A stretch of DNA of 64,000 nucleotides from Capitella teleta (lineage: Eukaryota; Annelida; Polychaeta; Capitellidae): positions 304,389 to 368,388 of the forward strand of contig KB293809.1 in the NCBI GenBank assembly GCA_000328365.1. The letters are read 5' to 3'. Positions within the stretch are counted from its first letter, which is position 1, and each line of letters begins with the position of its first letter. Of this stretch, positions 50,901 to 62,454 are shown one piece after another. Below the pieces are notes generated by a model, which was not told the origin of the DNA, ran no database searches, and saw nothing but the letters and a program-made list of their open reading frames with translations. The position numbers were made by a program, and so were the translations under genes.

Positions 50901-52866
50901 CGTGGTGCATTGTTCGCTTGGCCTGTCACCTGACAACCTAATCTACTTGGCTTATAAATTGTTTGGAGCTGCTGATGATTATCATATGCAGGTTATCTCA
51001 TGGGCCCAGTTCAATCGGGTATGTTGATTTTTGGTTGATATTTTTTCATGGTTGATAATTGGTAGATCTTTGGTTGATATCTGGTTGATATTTTTAATGG
51101 TTGATATTTGGTTGAATTTCGGCTTGCATTTGGTTGATGTTTGGTTGATATTTTTCTTGATTGTTGATATATGTTTGATTTTTATCTAGGAACCGTTACC
51201 AGGGCGCAGTTTCACTTTTTGGGAGTGGTTCCATTCCATCCTGAAGCTGACCAAGGACTGGACACAGGGCCCTTGGAAGGATCGGTTAGTGTATACTGTG
51301 GAACATAATCCAAAATGAATAAATTATTTTCCAGCCTCATTCTGGGTTTTATCAGCAAGCAGCGTGCGGAGGACTGGTTGCTCAAATCCCAAATCGGCTC
51401 ATTTCTCCTGAGATTCAGTGACTCAGAACTCGGAGGCATTTCAATTTCATACGTGAAGGAAGATCGATCTCAACCAGGTATTAATTTATTCAGCTATTAA
51501 TTTATTCAGTTATATCCCAGATTGAATTATTATGATGATGAATTTTATTTTAAAAGCACCATTAATTCGAATTATAATTTGCTCAGTTGTGATATGTATA
51601 ATATTATGTGAATAAAACGAATGTTAAATAAAATATGAGAGAGATCAACAATGAATGGAAAATATATTAATAATATTTAAAAAACTGATATGACTAGTTG
51701 CAACATTGGAGCCACCTTCACATTTGGGGGATGCAATGAACATGTTCATTGATGAACAGTATGTGGTATATACTTGATATTTCTGTTTGTTTCACAGGCG
51801 GCCGTGCTGTTACTCATGTTTCCCCATTCACGGATAAAGATTTGAGAATCCGTGGACTCGGGGATCGCGTAAAAGATCTCGATGAGCTCGTTTGTCTCTA
51901 TCCTGATATTCCCAAAGAAAAAGCCTTTCAGAAATTCTGGACTGCGTCTGTTGGTGAGAATTGTTTATTTTTTTTGTATTTATACTTGAGAGTACTTTTA
52001 TGTTTTTATTATTGTAGCCCACGGCTGAATTTCTCACCCACTATACCATTAATCTCTTTTTTAAACCTCAAATCTTGCCATAAATTTTCCTCAGACAACG
52101 GGTGCTACAGCAATGGTTACGTGAAGCCAGACCTGACCACCACCATTCCCAGGCGAGCGCTTCATCGGTCATCGTCTTCACATGTTTAATCTGTTTCTGG
52201 TGTTTCAGAGGAGGGAAGCCGATTCACTCGCAAGGCTTCGATGACCCCCACACCCCGATGGGAGCACCCACCTCCCCCTCAGCCATGAGCAGCATGGCGT
52301 CTTCCCCTCCACAGTCCCTCAAACAAGAATTGTATCAAGAAACATCTCGGTGAGCTGCGTATATGAAGTGCAAGGTATTTGACAACCACCCAGAGTGTTG
52401 TCTGCGAGTCTTTACCTCCTCCTCCTCTTCTTCTTGCACTCATCTCTTTCCTCTCACTCTTGCACTTTTATACTCAACCAATAAGGAGCTTTGCTATTTG
52501 GCGATGCATTAATTATAAGTACACTTGCATAACTATTAACAAGGCTGATTATGCTAATTTTGAAGCATGATCAATATATTTAACAATTTAAATTGACAAT
52601 CTGATCATTCATATGTGAACATTTTTCATCGAGATTGAAATTATAGCATAGAAATATAATAATTCTGATCAAAAGGAAATAATTTTAATGAAACGATCTG
52701 TTGCAGTCAAGGCATGATTTTGGAACAAGACCCATCTGACCTTGTTTCCGAGATCAACATTGACTACAATCCTGACGACATCGCTGAAATCAACGTCAAC
52801 GAAATCCTTAACCTGAATCACGGACAGGGAGCAATGGGCGCCCATATGAATTTTCCAAGAAATTGA
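44957..52866 (+). CDS. STAT: STAT transcription factor, STAT5/6 class (complete, 19 coding exons)
   Basis: Exons: 44,957-45,084; 45,135-45,291; 46,040-46,129; 46,184-46,258; 48,753-48,834; 48,926-49,059; 49,134-49,285; 49,384-49,680; 49,736-49,871; 50,029-50,070; 50,135-50,212; 50,273-50,365; 50,830-51,018; 51,190-51,284; 51,335-51,477; 51,798-51,953; 52,095-52,152; 52,209-52,349; 52,707-52,866. They total 2,406 bases and 801 residues, close to human STAT5 (794). Domains: N-terminal interaction domain (1-125), coiled coil (about 140-335), DNA-binding domain (about 335-480; [37 protein letters not shown]), linker (to about 580), SH2 (585-690; [14 protein letters not shown] with phosphotyrosine-binding Arg609). 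Tyr691 lies in NGYVKP, equivalent to STAT5 Tyr694 phosphorylated by JAK. VTEEKF also marks the STAT5/6 class. It acts as a cytoplasmic latent factor that dimerises and enters the nucleus. The short C-terminus contains an acidic [17 protein letters not shown]-type activation region. Confidence 0.97.
47070..47555. repeat. 46-base minisatellite in STAT intron 4
   Basis: About ten to eleven units built from CCTCGATTTCGGCGGCGTATGA and a variant half, CCTCGATTGGGTGGCGTATG. Each full unit is a degenerate double of a roughly 22-base half. It lies in the 2.5 kb intron between 46,258 and 48,753. It is unusually CpG-rich for the locus. It is open on both strands but shows no sign of coding. Confidence 0.9.
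52153..52208 (+). other. GC-AG intron after the STAT phosphotyrosine exon
   Basis: This 56-base intron begins CCCAG|GCGAGC and ends TTTCAG. The frame is preserved only if the GC donor is used: exon 17 ends in phase 2 and exon 18 restores Arg then [10 protein letters not shown]. Without splicing the frame reads about 12 more residues ([13 protein letters not shown]) and stops, 10-odd residues past Tyr691. Confidence 0.85.
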
Positions 52867-54561
52867 TTTATTTTACTTGGTTGCATTTTAATTATCATGT
52901 ATTGTGGTATTATCACTGCTGTTTGGTGAAAGGGGGGTTAAATTATTTTGAAAATGGAAGTCTGCGTCATAGGTTAATGGGTACTTAAATGGACGGTTCA
53001 TATTCAAAAGACATCTATAGAATTTAGTATTTGTTATAAGATGTATTTTTTGTATCTTTTTTTTTTTTGCTCTTAAAATCTCAGATTTGCGAATTTTTAT
53101 ATATATATATATATTTTTTTTTCACGAGACTGCCGAATGTTATTCTTTTGTATTATCCTCCAGAAAAATAGTGAAATAGAAGAAGAAAAAAAAAACTAGT
53201 CTTTTTATATTCTTGCTTACTTTAACAATCTTTAAACTACTATTTGACGCCACACAAAAATGCCAATTCTTCCTGATGTCTTTTTAAATGTTTTTTACTG
53301 AATTAATTTATGGTTTAATTATGGTTTAATTATTGCAATCATTGGGACCAGAAGAATGGGGAAAATCATGAATACATTGAACAAAATAGACAGAAAGAAA
53401 GTTGAATATTTTTCCTCTCTGGGTGTTTATAAAACAGGGTAACACCATGTATAATTAATTGGGAATCCGTGAAAAAGTAAATCGGGAAAAAAAATGTTTT
53501 GAAAAAATGTATTTTTGTTCCCGTGATATTGTACTATATTGTATTGGTTGTGAACATAAGTGTCCTTTTTATGCTAATAAGCCTTGAGTGTTGAGCATAA
53601 ATTATGCTAATCATCGAATTATTTATGCTAATCACGAATTTAATTATGTTCATCATTATAGCTACTGCTCAATTAATTAGCATTTTCATTAACTTTGATT
53701 AGTAGATGAATTTATTCTACATTTTTATTCTCTCTAGTGTATTGCTTGAAATTAAAAATGTTTAATTTTTCTATTGAATTCTCTTGAAATTGAAATACTG
53801 TCAAATCGGTGATTTTCAAACACACTTTTGTTTTTTTAAAGTTGTTTGTGTTTTTTTTTTTTTTTTTTTTTTTTTTCCTTCAAACTCAGATTAATAGTAT
53901 TTTGTTTGTGTGAGGATATAATTATTGTGAAATATATTATTTTGTGAAATGCTGTGAAAATGCTTTGGATAATTGCTCATCTTAAATTTGTGTTTATTTG
54001 TCTAAATTGTGCATGTTTACATTTGATAAAGTTGAGTTTTAATTAAAAACATCTTTGGATTTATGTTTGTTTTCTACTCATTACTCAGTTATAATTACTT
54101 AATTACACACAGCGTATAAATCATATGTATTGCATAATTATGATCATTGAGTATAATTCCTGTATGTAGCCAACATTTTAATTAGTTAATTAAATCCATT
54201 AAGGATCAGAAACCTGCTGCAGAAGAAATGTCCTTTTTAGCATCCGCGCAAATGTCGTTTGGGTGGAAGTTAGATTGTGGTCTAAAGTATCGAATGCATT
54301 GTGCAGGTCTATAGCAACGCTATCAGAAAAGAAGCTTCCATATATCTGACGTCAGTGTATCTAGGGACAACATGCGCACTTGACGTGGGGCTGAGGGAGA
54401 GGCGCAAAGGTGTTCAACCAGCACATGAACAGTCACATGGACACATGGACAGTCACATGGACACATGGACAGTCACATGGACAATCACACGGCATGCAGT
54501 CACATTGATGCTGACTATAACTTTATGACACAAATTCCATAATTATTTGCTATATGCAATG
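52867..54561. other. STAT 3' UTR and intergenic DNA
   Basis: AT-rich with poly-T (53,851-53,877) and AT dinucleotide runs. An ATTAAA-type signal appears at about 54,042. The true 3' end of STAT is not resolved. A short CACATGGACAGT repeat lies at 54,430-54,490. No gene is seen. Confidence 0.5.
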
Positions 54562-56116
54562 TTAAAGGGAGGGAGAACTGGTTAAAAATTGACTTTGAGT
54601 CGTTATTTGATGCACCATAAATGATTCCTATGGCTGGCCCACACAAGGAATATCATCGCTAACGATTTCGCGGGCGATATATTGCTAACTAGGCGTGACG
54701 TCAGCAGCTGTGATGAAACACCGAGTTCCCCATCTGTTACAATGGGCCTCGTCATATCAGCGTGTCTTGCGACTAAACCCTTGGATATTTTTTTATTTTC
54801 TTTTCGGAAATAGATAGAATAATCATTTTGCCACCAGTCAGGAGCGAAAATTTTTTTTTTTTTCGCTATTTTTCTTATTTTAACAAGCGATTTTCTAGGA
54901 CACCTACCATGTTTCTCATCCTGAAACAGTAAAAAGGTCAGCCAGAGTGCACCACGCATGCGCTTTCGTTTCGTAAACAACAAAGATGTCCTTTTATGGC
55001 GAAGATGCTCTGCTCTGATTGGCTGAAATCGATAGCTTCACGAGGGGAACGGAACCAATCAGCCATCAGCCAAACCAAGCCATCAGCTGACGTTTGCCTC
55101 CTATACTTCGCAATGGAAGCCATTCTCCCATAGGCGCAATGCTAACCCCGATATTCGAAATGCATTATTTCCTTACGCTTGCATCCAGGCAGGGTGTTCT
55201 GGCACGGAATGCTATCAANNNNNNNNNNNNNNNNNNNNNNNNNNNNNNNNNNNNNNNNNNNNNNNNNNTCATTAGTCTTATCACACGCGCACGCACGCAA
55301 CTTTTCTTGAAGAATCACCTTTGATGTGCGTGCGCGTACGTGCGTTAACTGGAATCAAAGACAAAGGACTTAACCAAGCAATAACCATGAACACACGAGT
55401 CACGTGACATAGGTAGGGGAGACTGCGGGTCGTTGGGACTCTTGCTTTCATTTGTCTCAGTATTTCCTCATTGTGACACTCAATGTGGTATCCATCTTTA
55501 ACCCATGGCTCCACCAAATAATACTATGTGCTGTGAATTAGGGAACAAAAACCATGTTTCTGATCCCACTGCTTCTGTCTCAATGGTCCCCCACTCTGGG
55601 CATCAATGAGACTTTCTCTCGGGCACATTGGGACATGGCTTTCCTGTGAGATGATACTAAATACACAGCTCAGATTCAACAAAATGAAGCCAGCTCAGAA
55701 CAATAACATACACACAAAGCATGCGTGGTGCACTCTGGCTGACCTTTTTACTGTTTCAGGATGAGAAACGTGGTAGGTGTCCTAGAAAATCGCTTGTTAA
55801 AATAAGAAAATTAGCGAAAAATATTTTTGTTTCGCGCCTGACTGGTGGCAAAATGATTATTCTATCTATTTCCGAAAAAAAATAAAAAAATATCCAGGTG
55901 TTTAGTCGCAGGACACGCTGATATGACGAGGCCCATTGTAAAAGATGGGGAACTCGGTGTTTCATCACAGCTCCTGACGTCACGCCTAATTAGCAATATA
56001 TCTCCCGCGAAATCGTTAGCGATGATATTCCTTGTGTGGGCCAGGCATAGGAATCATTTTTGGTGCATCAAATAACGACTCAAAGTCCATTTTTAACCAG
56101 TTCTCCCTCCCTTGAA
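54562..56116. mobile_element. TTAA-type DNA transposon with about 400-base inverted repeats
   Basis: Left arm 54,566-54,963 starts AGGGAGGGAGAACTGGTT. Right arm 55,719-56,112 ends AACCAGTTCTCCCTCCCT. The two arms match as inverted copies along their whole length, with small differences. TTAA flanks the left end and TGAA the right, fitting a TTAA target duplication with one later change (piggyBac or Kolobok type). The 750-base interior holds no transposase frame and contains the assembly gap 55,219-55,268, so it is non-autonomous or internally deleted. Confidence 0.85.
55219..55268. other. Assembly gap (N run)
   Basis: Fifty undetermined bases inside the inverted-repeat element. Flanking ACGCACGC/GTGCGTGCG sequence suggests a hard-to-assemble repeat. 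Confidence 0.95.
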
Positions 56117-56148
56117 CGTTCAAATGTAAGTTATCGTTGCCATCGGTT

Positions 56149-56207
56149 GTGCGTTATGATCGTCCAAATTCAGTTGTTCCTAAACATGAGATAATCATAA
56201 CGCACTT
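56149..56207. repeat. Inverted pair of GTGCGTTATGAT motifs
   Basis: GTGCGTTATGAT (56,149-56,160) and ATCATAACGCAC (56,194-56,205) are a perfect 12-bp inverted repeat separated by 33 bases. A similar pair (AGCGTTATGATT and TTCATAACGCAC) lies at 30,702-30,758. Confidence 0.7.
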
Positions 56208-56329
56208 CTTCACTAGGGAGTACAAATGCGCAAGCACAAGATGGCGGGGTTTCAAAACGCCTCTTGATTTCTTACGACTTCGGGAGGTTACTTTGCCTCC
56301 CACTGCCCCCCCCCCCCCCTTCCCGGTAT

Positions 56330-56575
56330 TGCACAACGCATCGGGAAGGACCTAGGCCCATTTCGGGACAGTGAAGCAGAGCGGAGACAGAGTGGTGACG
56401 TCAGGAAGATCGGATCACGAATACCCACGTGGTCCGGACCTTGTGGACCCAGCTGAGGGACCTTCTGGAAAAGGCTGGACTTCCTTGACGCCACATCGCT
56501 GCGTTTCTAATCTGAAGACAAGTCCTGATACAAAAGGACTATAATATTGTGACCTGACCTGACCTGAAAATAATT
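56330..56575 (+). mobile_element. Possible non-LTR retrotransposon tail
   Basis: A non-AT-rich block ends with AAAAGGACTATAATATTG followed by TGACCTGACCTGACCTGAAA, a short 3' tandem repeat of the kind found at L2/CR1-type tails. No reverse transcriptase domain is recognisable, so the assignment is weak. Confidence 0.3.
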
Positions 56576-57589
56576 ATTGTGGAAGCAGACTTAGATGCCA
56601 GCAAGCCAATGACGCGATTATCGCAATCCGAAAGAAATATGAAGAGATATCTCAAAATATCTCTCGACAGCATCAAGGAAATAAGATTGCAGGCAGAAAA
56701 TGAGGAATGTATTTTAAGTTATTACTACAAGGATTCCTGGCTCACAACATCAATAATAAAAAATAGCGCAACACGTTTCCAGCATGGTTAATTGCTGAAA
56801 ATTATTCTCAACATTGACGCAAAAAACTTTCACAAAGAATAAAAAGTGAAATTCGAGATAAGCATAACTCATGTCTGTGTGATTGAATCAGCATAAATTA
56901 AGTCCATTTTGCATAATACAACATTTATTGCAAATTTCACTCTTTCTGTTTTTATATTAAGTGCAGTTGGGAAAAACCACACATTTGCATAAAAAATGCA
57001 AACATTTATATCCACAATTATTCAACACAGTCAAAGAACTAACCTCTATTGTGATCACGTTTCCATAGCAACAGACAGCAGAGGATGGAATAATTAATTA
57101 ATGTAAGAATTAGTTTTCATAACACTGACAACTGTATTAATTAACAAAGAGGCATTTATAATCAATTAACAGCTATGTGATAAACCATGCTATCAATTTC
57201 TTGGCAAAAAAAATAATTATAAAAAAAAAAACACCAAAAAAAAAAAACCAAGATTTGTTTTGCATTTTTTAAGTAACATAGTTCTACGAGAGAAGTACTT
57301 GAATAATTTCATGTGAAACACCCCAAACGCAAATATGCAGGAGAGACTAGTCAATTGAACACGTGCAAAATATTTCCGTGCAAATTACAAATGAAAAACC
57401 AAGTCCTGAATCTAATCTGCATTGACGAAGGACTTCATTTGTTTAACCTTTGAGCAAAATAATAAGAATTATGATAATGAGTAAACACAAGGTGACCTAC
57501 ATTCATGAATATTGTATGTAATAATAATATACCAGTAACAAAAATATATCATGCACAATATTGGATAACAGCGTTGATGAGTTGCGCAA
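56576..57589. other. Intergenic, downstream of the START gene
   Basis: AT-rich, with A-rich runs at about 57,205-57,250 and an X-box-like GTTTCCATAGCAAC at 57,059-57,072. A 70-codon frame at 56,579-56,791 (+) has no supporting context. The minus strand should hold the START gene's 3' UTR. Confidence 0.5.
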
Positions 57590-58147
57590 TCAATCTGCCG
57601 TTAACGTTCTCATGTGATTCTGTAAATGACGAAGGAAATCTCGCACGGTTCCTGCAAGAGCTGTGTCTACCGCATACTGGGGAACCCAACCCTGGAGAGA
57701 AAGGAGTTGGCATACAATTTGCATAAATTAACATGAATTAACCTTGAGGTCAGTTCCTAGGATCCAGATGAAGAGACATTTGTTTGGGTTTCCAGCGACA
57801 GGGAAGAACGACCAGCCTCCCGCTTTATTCTCACCTCTGATGTGAGGCAGGAAAACATGAATAAATTATGCAAATGAGGTGCATTTGACCCCTGACCTGA
57901 CATAGTTCTTGGTGGGCGGGGCATCTGGGTGCTGCACCGCGCATCCAGATGAGAGGATCACTCCGTCTTTGGTTGCCCAGTGACGCAAACTCACAAAATC
58001 CCTGAAATTCATTCATTAGCATAATTAATTAATTAATTCAACGACGCTTACCTGCTCGCAACCAGACCACCAGCACCTTCAGCTGCGATTTGATAAGAAA
58101 TATCTGTAGTTTCATTGATAACTTGTAGCAGCTGTGGAAGGAGAAGA

Positions 58148-58206
<59 letters not shown>

Positions 58207-59355
58207 CGATTACCTTACTGCCCAGCACCGTTGGATTCCACTTGGGTTGCTCGTCGCATTTAATTACTGTCGTCTCAAACACAGCTTGTGGCGATGCATC
58301 CACGTAACCCTGGAAACGATTAATCCGGAGGGTCAGCATCATGTATTTGAATTGTACAATGCAGAATGACGAGATGAACGGAGGGTAGACTTACCTCTAG
58401 TTTGAAGAGCTTTCCAAATTTGGGGAAGTTTTGAGTGTAGACGATTCCGTCATCGAGGGATTTTCCCTGCTGAGTACGCCATCCATCCTTTGTGTGCAGA
58501 ATGTTCCAAGTGATGCTCCAGTTGTCTTTGGCCTTCTGCAGGAATTCCTGCTCCTGTTCATCAAAGAAAAAATAAATAAAAAAATAATAAATAAATCAGA
58601 AATGCAGTTTTAATATTCACAGCTATGGATATATAACAAGTACTATTGATTTTAATTACAAACTCTAAATATATGATTTAATTATTTATCAACCAGGAAT
58701 TTATGAATCAAAATTAATAAGCTAACTAAGTCTAAATCGCTAAATGGCTGAAACAAAAATGTCCATTGAATCACCTTCAAATTTAAGGTCAATCTACATT
58801 TTTTAGCACAAATTAATGATGCTGAAATGTCAGAAAGACCAGGGAAAAAAGTGACCTTCAGATAATCAATTAAAGGTAATCACTCAATCGGTACACAGAT
58901 GCAAGTACATGAATAATTATATCAAATCAAGCGAATAAGAGAGACAGTACGCATAATTTATATACATGTCTCCGCTGAAACACACCAAGCAACATGCACA
59001 AAATAAAAATATGCAAGAAACTCCAGCCCACAGATCAAGATAGCATAATATTATCATGTTAATATTCTAAATAATAATATATAGTTCAAAGACACGTCAT
59101 GTACAGTGTATAAAAAGCCTTGAAACCACTACAGTCATTTCCAAATACCCTCAGAACATACCTCAGCTGAGAAAATAACCTGAATTCAGAACATAAAGCG
59201 GACGTTAAGCGGACGTTCAACTCCACAATTGAATCATTTACCAATTCGTATTGCGACAAATGACAAATTCTCTCCCATTCGTCATTTCTCTGTTTTTTCT
59301 TCTCTCCGCTGCTTAACCAGCCAGAAACGCCTAAAACGCTAGTGAAAGCGGCCAT
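57590..59355 (-). CDS. StAR/STARD3-like START-domain lipid-transfer protein (7 exons)
   Basis: Minus-strand exons: 59,355-59,242; 58,553-58,395; 58,309-58,214; 58,131-58,052; 58,001-57,897; 57,836-57,743; 57,691-57,590. All have GT-AG junctions, phases agree, and the sum is 750 bases, or 249 residues. The START domain fills about residues 40-247. It includes GWRTQQGKSLDDGIVYTQNF, the conserved EQPKWNP near the pocket edge, AAEGAGGLVASRDFVSLR, PPTKNYVRGENKAGGW, FIWILGTDLKGWVPQ and a C-terminal helix ending HLQNHMRTLTAD. SRDFVSLR, YVRGEN and TDLKGW are closest to StAR (STARD1) and STARD3/MLN64, which bind cholesterol. Unlike STARD3 there are no membrane helices, and the 38-residue N-terminus (MAAFTSVLGVSGWL...) is no clear mitochondrial signal, so a cytosolic carrier is plausible. 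Exon 1 is the least certain; it was chosen by phase and a good ATGGCC start. Confidence 0.9.
58150..58206. repeat. (GATT)n microsatellite in a START-gene intron
   Basis: About 13 copies of the GATT tetranucleotide fill most of the short intron between exons 3 and 4. Confidence 0.95.
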
Positions 59356-59565
59356 ACTATAACAGATACCAGTCGCACACACACTGTAAATCCAACGATT
59401 GGTGATAATCCTTTTGATAAATTGACAACGAATTTCGCTTTTTCCTTTGTCAGTCACAAGATGTTTGATAACGACCGTCCCAGATATTGGCACCGATGTA
59501 GGGCGATATATAAGCGCTGAAGATTACGTAATCCAGTCCCTCAATGGCACAGAGATCGATATGCA

Positions 59566-59579
59566 GTTGCTATGGTAAC
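59566..59579 (-). promoter_or_regulatory. RFX X-box-like site upstream of the START gene
   Basis: GTTGCTATGGTAAC is a palindrome of the RFX X-box type, about 210 bases upstream of the chosen start codon. Promoter placement makes it a reasonable candidate; function is inferred. Confidence 0.4.
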
Positions 59580-62454
59580 TCCGCTTATCAATAATAGATG
59601 TTGACCGCTGAGGAGCAGAGAGCAGAGTGACATGCCTCATGTTGATGACTAGCAGCACCACGTGTGTGGGCGGAGCTTCAATTTAATTTATGCGCATAAA
59701 TTAATAGATTAAAACTGAGGCGACCTCACGCCATAAAAGAATCAATTCATTTGATTGATGCGGTTTGGGAGATTATTTCTGATTTAAACTGGATGTTATC
59801 ACCATGTTATCAGTGTTGAATATCAACTAGCTCACTGGAACTTTAACCTGTGACTGAGCGATTGTCAACTATTAAAAAAATATATATATATAAAACCAAG
59901 ATAAGAGGATCTATAAATTTATCTTTGTTTACAAACATAGAAAACTGTGTTAAACCCGCAGATACATTTGCGCTAAAAATTAGGTCAAATTTTGAGGCTG
60001 ATCATTATGCATGCAAATTAGCAGACCACGACGGCTGTGATTGGTTGTCGCTTGAAGTGGCGCGATTCAATGAGGCGATAAGTGATTAATATTCATGAGT
60101 CTGGTGAATCGGGAAATTGTACGCAGAGATTGTAAAACAAATGAATTACGCAATCTGCGATTATTTTACAATTCAACACGAAATCTGCGCGCGTGAGGTT
60201 TCAATTCAGTGAATCATGGAGTAATTCAGGGAATATATGACCTCACAATGAATTGTATGCACAGGGATATATAATTACGCAGAACTCATTCAATATAGAA
60301 TTAGTGAATGAGTGAAATTGAGTGAGCATCGATGTTACTTTCTTTCGACCAGAGGCTATTTTGAGGCATATATATTCAAGATTATAAATCTATTTATAGG
60401 AGATGATCAATACCGCATGCACACTTCAATGTTTGACCAACTAATAAAAAATTATTTCCAGAATCCCGCAGATGAAAAACATATAATCAATGTGTTTGAA
60501 AGTGATGGAAATAATTATTTATTAGATTCAATTTTTTTTATTTATTTTTGTTTTTCATTTCGTTAAAACAATTATGTCATAAATTAATCATGGTTTAGTG
60601 GGAAAAGTCAGAAAACAATTAAATTTTGCGAAATAAATATATTCTAATAAAATGTTTGATATTGGCCAATATCAGCATGGCTCATTGTGCTGATATAAAC
60701 TGATATACCAGCATGCCTACCAGGCTAACATGAATAGGCAAGATTATCATTGAGCTGCCCTCGAAGCACAATTAAATAACAAAAGAGACCTACACTGATC
60801 CCAAATTGCAGGCAGTTATTCCTCTTGTACACCATCTTGTAAATCTCTCGATATTCAATATTAATCCCTTCACGTCAAGCATCAACTAAACTTTAGAATA
60901 AAACGAACGATACACAGCGGTTTATATACAAACAAAACCTGTTCTTCCGATCCACAATAATTTAGAAAGAAAGAAAAAACAAATATTTTTCCTTCATGCC
61001 AGATTTTAACTTTAAGCTCGAATACGGACTGATGGCTGACACCTGTGTGCCAATAACCGGAACGTTTAATGACGCAAGTCACATTTAAAGCATTTAATGC
61101 CAATAACTAGAATGAGCGTCTTTTCAAAGTGTTTATTAATTGGATGAAAGCAAAATAATTCTCTGCCTCATTTCTTGGTTGCAATATTATTTTTTCGTGA
61201 ATTTGAGACTCAATAGTTTTCAGAATCTTGCAACATCGTTGGAAGTTGGAGAACTTGATATTATTCTCAGATGAAATTTATTTGTGGATAGAATTGGAGA
61301 GAGCTTCTGGTTAAATATTTAAGAATAATTAATTAACTTCTTCCGAATCAATTATTAAGCAATAAACCATTCTCAATTAGAATATCAGAATCTTTCTTAA
61401 AATGAAATTTCAACCATAAAATATAACACAGACACCAAACATTGTAAAGGCTGCTTCAATTTCCATGGCAACACGATTGTAAATACATTATAACAATTTA
61501 TGATTAAATCACCCAAACAGCAGTCGACAGCAAATACTTTTCAGTTCGGAACACCGTCGCCAGGTGTTTATCATTAACGGTGCAGTCCCATTTCCCGTTC
61601 TATTTTTTTTCTTTTCTTTTTCGGAATTAGGATGAGCAGAAATGCACTTTGGAACACAGCGAGTGCAAAACGCTCAATTCCGCTCTGCACTTCAGTTTCA
61701 ACCGAAAACCACAAATGACTGTTCGTCCGTTTCATGGGGAGAATTTGCATGATTGGGTTTTAAGGCTGAAAGAGGCCAGACCCCCGATTCTCAATTATCT
61801 CCGTAAATCTCTGGCTTTTATTCAACTCAGGAATCCTGAAGTGCACAAGGTCACATCAAGGTCACGTTAAGAAATGACAATAATTCTGATTTCGTTTATG
61901 AGGTTCACCTGACACGCAATGCGGGATTGCCTAAATATTGAACCGCGTTGGTTCAGTTCAGGTGACGGGCCTGCTAAGTGTAAAGGCTCAGAAGCGAAAA
62001 TGGCCGGATTAAATAGGTCATCATGACCTACTTATTTGATGAAATTAGGGCTGAGTACTTAGGAGATGATGAACGTATCATTAGGTGCGCATGAATACGA
62101 ATGCTAATCAGACACGAGACTCGTATTCAACGGCAGACTTTGTCTCTCAGATTTCGAATCATTCGAATTAAGATTAAACATATTACACATGTCTGATCTG
62201 TCAGTAACCAGAATAGATTTTTATTTGGGTACAAATGACGTCATGCATAAATTAGCTCCGCACTCAAAGAAGCTAATTAAGATATCAAGTTAGACAACAA
62301 AGATAATTAAAGCGTGATTTATGCAAACTCACAAGGATAATTTATGAACAATGAGATGAGATCAGTTGAGAATTATGTAATACTGATGTGCGAAGTATGC
62401 TTACGAGTCATGAGGCGTGATTGCAATTACAGCTTCACCAATTCACATCATACG
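59580..62454. other. Intergenic, no gene recognised
   Basis: AT-rich. Frames at 59,850-60,089, 60,312-60,566 and 61,649-61,870 (+) match nothing known and lack splice or poly(A) context. An X-box-like ATTTCCATGGCAAC lies at 61,459-61,472. Confidence 0.5.

Noticed and set aside
52095-52189. STAT ending in exon 17 at the in-frame stop after RSSSSHV
   Set aside because: As the main form: exons 18 and 19 continue in perfect phase through a GC-AG intron and give a STAT-like length. Kept only as a possible isoform.
54603-54983. 126-codon minus-strand frame as a gene
   Set aside because: It lies wholly in a TIR arm and its inverted counterpart at 55,730-56,110 does not keep the same frame.
59086-59240. 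Longer first exon of the START gene using the donor at TTCAG|GTTATT
   Set aside because: Its phase does not match exon 2; GAATTG|GTAAAT gives the required phase 0.
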